64,000 nucleotides of DNA, from contig NZ_JARUBM010000002.1 of assembly GCF_029626175.1 (NCBI RefSeq), positions 6,862,501-6,926,500 of the forward strand. The letters are read 5' to 3'. Of this stretch, positions 63,977 through 64,000 are shown piece by piece. The first letter of the stretch is position 1; every line of letters starts with the position of its first letter. Source of the DNA: Micromonospora sp. WMMD1082. GTDB taxonomy: Bacteria; Actinomycetota; Actinomycetes; Mycobacteriales; Micromonosporaceae. Under the pieces are notes generated by a model. The model saw nothing but the letters and a program-made list of their open reading frames with translations. It had not been told where the DNA came from and searched no databases. Both the position numbers and the translations under genes were made by a program.

Positions 63977-64000
63977 CGGTCGTCCCCGCCGGCCAGCAGC
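63973..64000 (-). CDS. C-terminal end of an unidentified upstream operon gene
   Basis: A frame entering from the right edge encodes LLAGGDDR and stops with TGA at 63973-63975, overlapping the GTG of the YcaO gene (GTGA) exactly as elsewhere in the operon. Too short to identify. Confidence 0.5.

Noticed and set aside
50187..64000. Class I lanthipeptide cluster
   Set aside because: LanB-type enzymes are present but there is no LanC cyclase, while azoline enzymes are; dehydroamino acids rather than lanthionines are expected.

Overview
The window is very GC-rich actinomycete DNA. Gene content and order suggest Micromonosporaceae (Micromonospora or a close relative); that placement is inference. 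The backbone argC-J-B-D-F-R-H ... 3-methyladenine DNA glycosylase ... tyrS keeps the relative order I recall from Mycobacterium and other actinobacteria. Accessory blocks are inserted between these anchors, and the right quarter is a ribosomal-peptide (RiPP) gene cluster. GTG starts, ATGA/GTGA stop/start overlaps and apparently leaderless genes are common.

Layout. 1-6.6 kb: tyrS, a hotdog thioesterase, an Nramp-like carrier followed by two PRC-barrel proteins, a CNNM/CorC protein, and two acetyltransferase-type genes. 6.7-17.2 kb: pyruvate phosphate dikinase, a membrane M48 protease, a P2-type cation ATPase and two tandem universal stress proteins. This set resembles a hypoxia/dormancy (DosR/DevR-type) regulon, and two DosR-like boxes sit in front of its genes. 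17.3-19.8 kb: an FMN reductase/LLM flavin oxidoreductase pair and the DNA glycosylase. 20.1-24.2 kb: 48 perfect copies of a 7-bp repeat directly before a glycosyltransferase-like gene that converges on a STAND NTPase. 24.2-28.8 kb: a sigma-factor remnant, a HEAT-repeat/MerR-HEAT pair with a perfect 23-bp operator, and MarR, NTF2-like and HTH genes with visible operators. 28.8-36.4 kb: the arginine operon, without argG, carrying short repeats inserted exactly at two stop/start overlaps. 36.5-48.7 kb: KtrAB-type potassium uptake, two TetR-ABC export modules, NhaA and a two-subunit sodium:solute symporter. 48.7-50.0 kb: an M20 amidohydrolase.

50.2-64 kb is the most interesting part. A 60-residue precursor has an acidic leader and a Ser/Thr/Cys-only tail typical of thiazolylpeptide precursors. 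It faces a tightly overlapping minus-strand operon: YcaO cyclodehydratase, SagB-type azoline dehydrogenase, LanB glutamylation enzyme, SpaB_C-type elimination enzyme, an RRE-M50 protease, an ABC exporter and a second YcaO cyclodehydratase. Azoles plus dehydroamino acids are therefore expected. Only one SpaB_C-type protein is visible, so the product may be a goadsporin-like linear peptide rather than a macrocyclic thiopeptide, unless a second enzyme lies beyond the right edge. An IS110-family element has entered exactly at the lanB/spaB_C ATGA overlap without damaging either frame, and its 5-prime non-coding region contains short matches to its own end and to the target flank, as expected of a bridge RNA.
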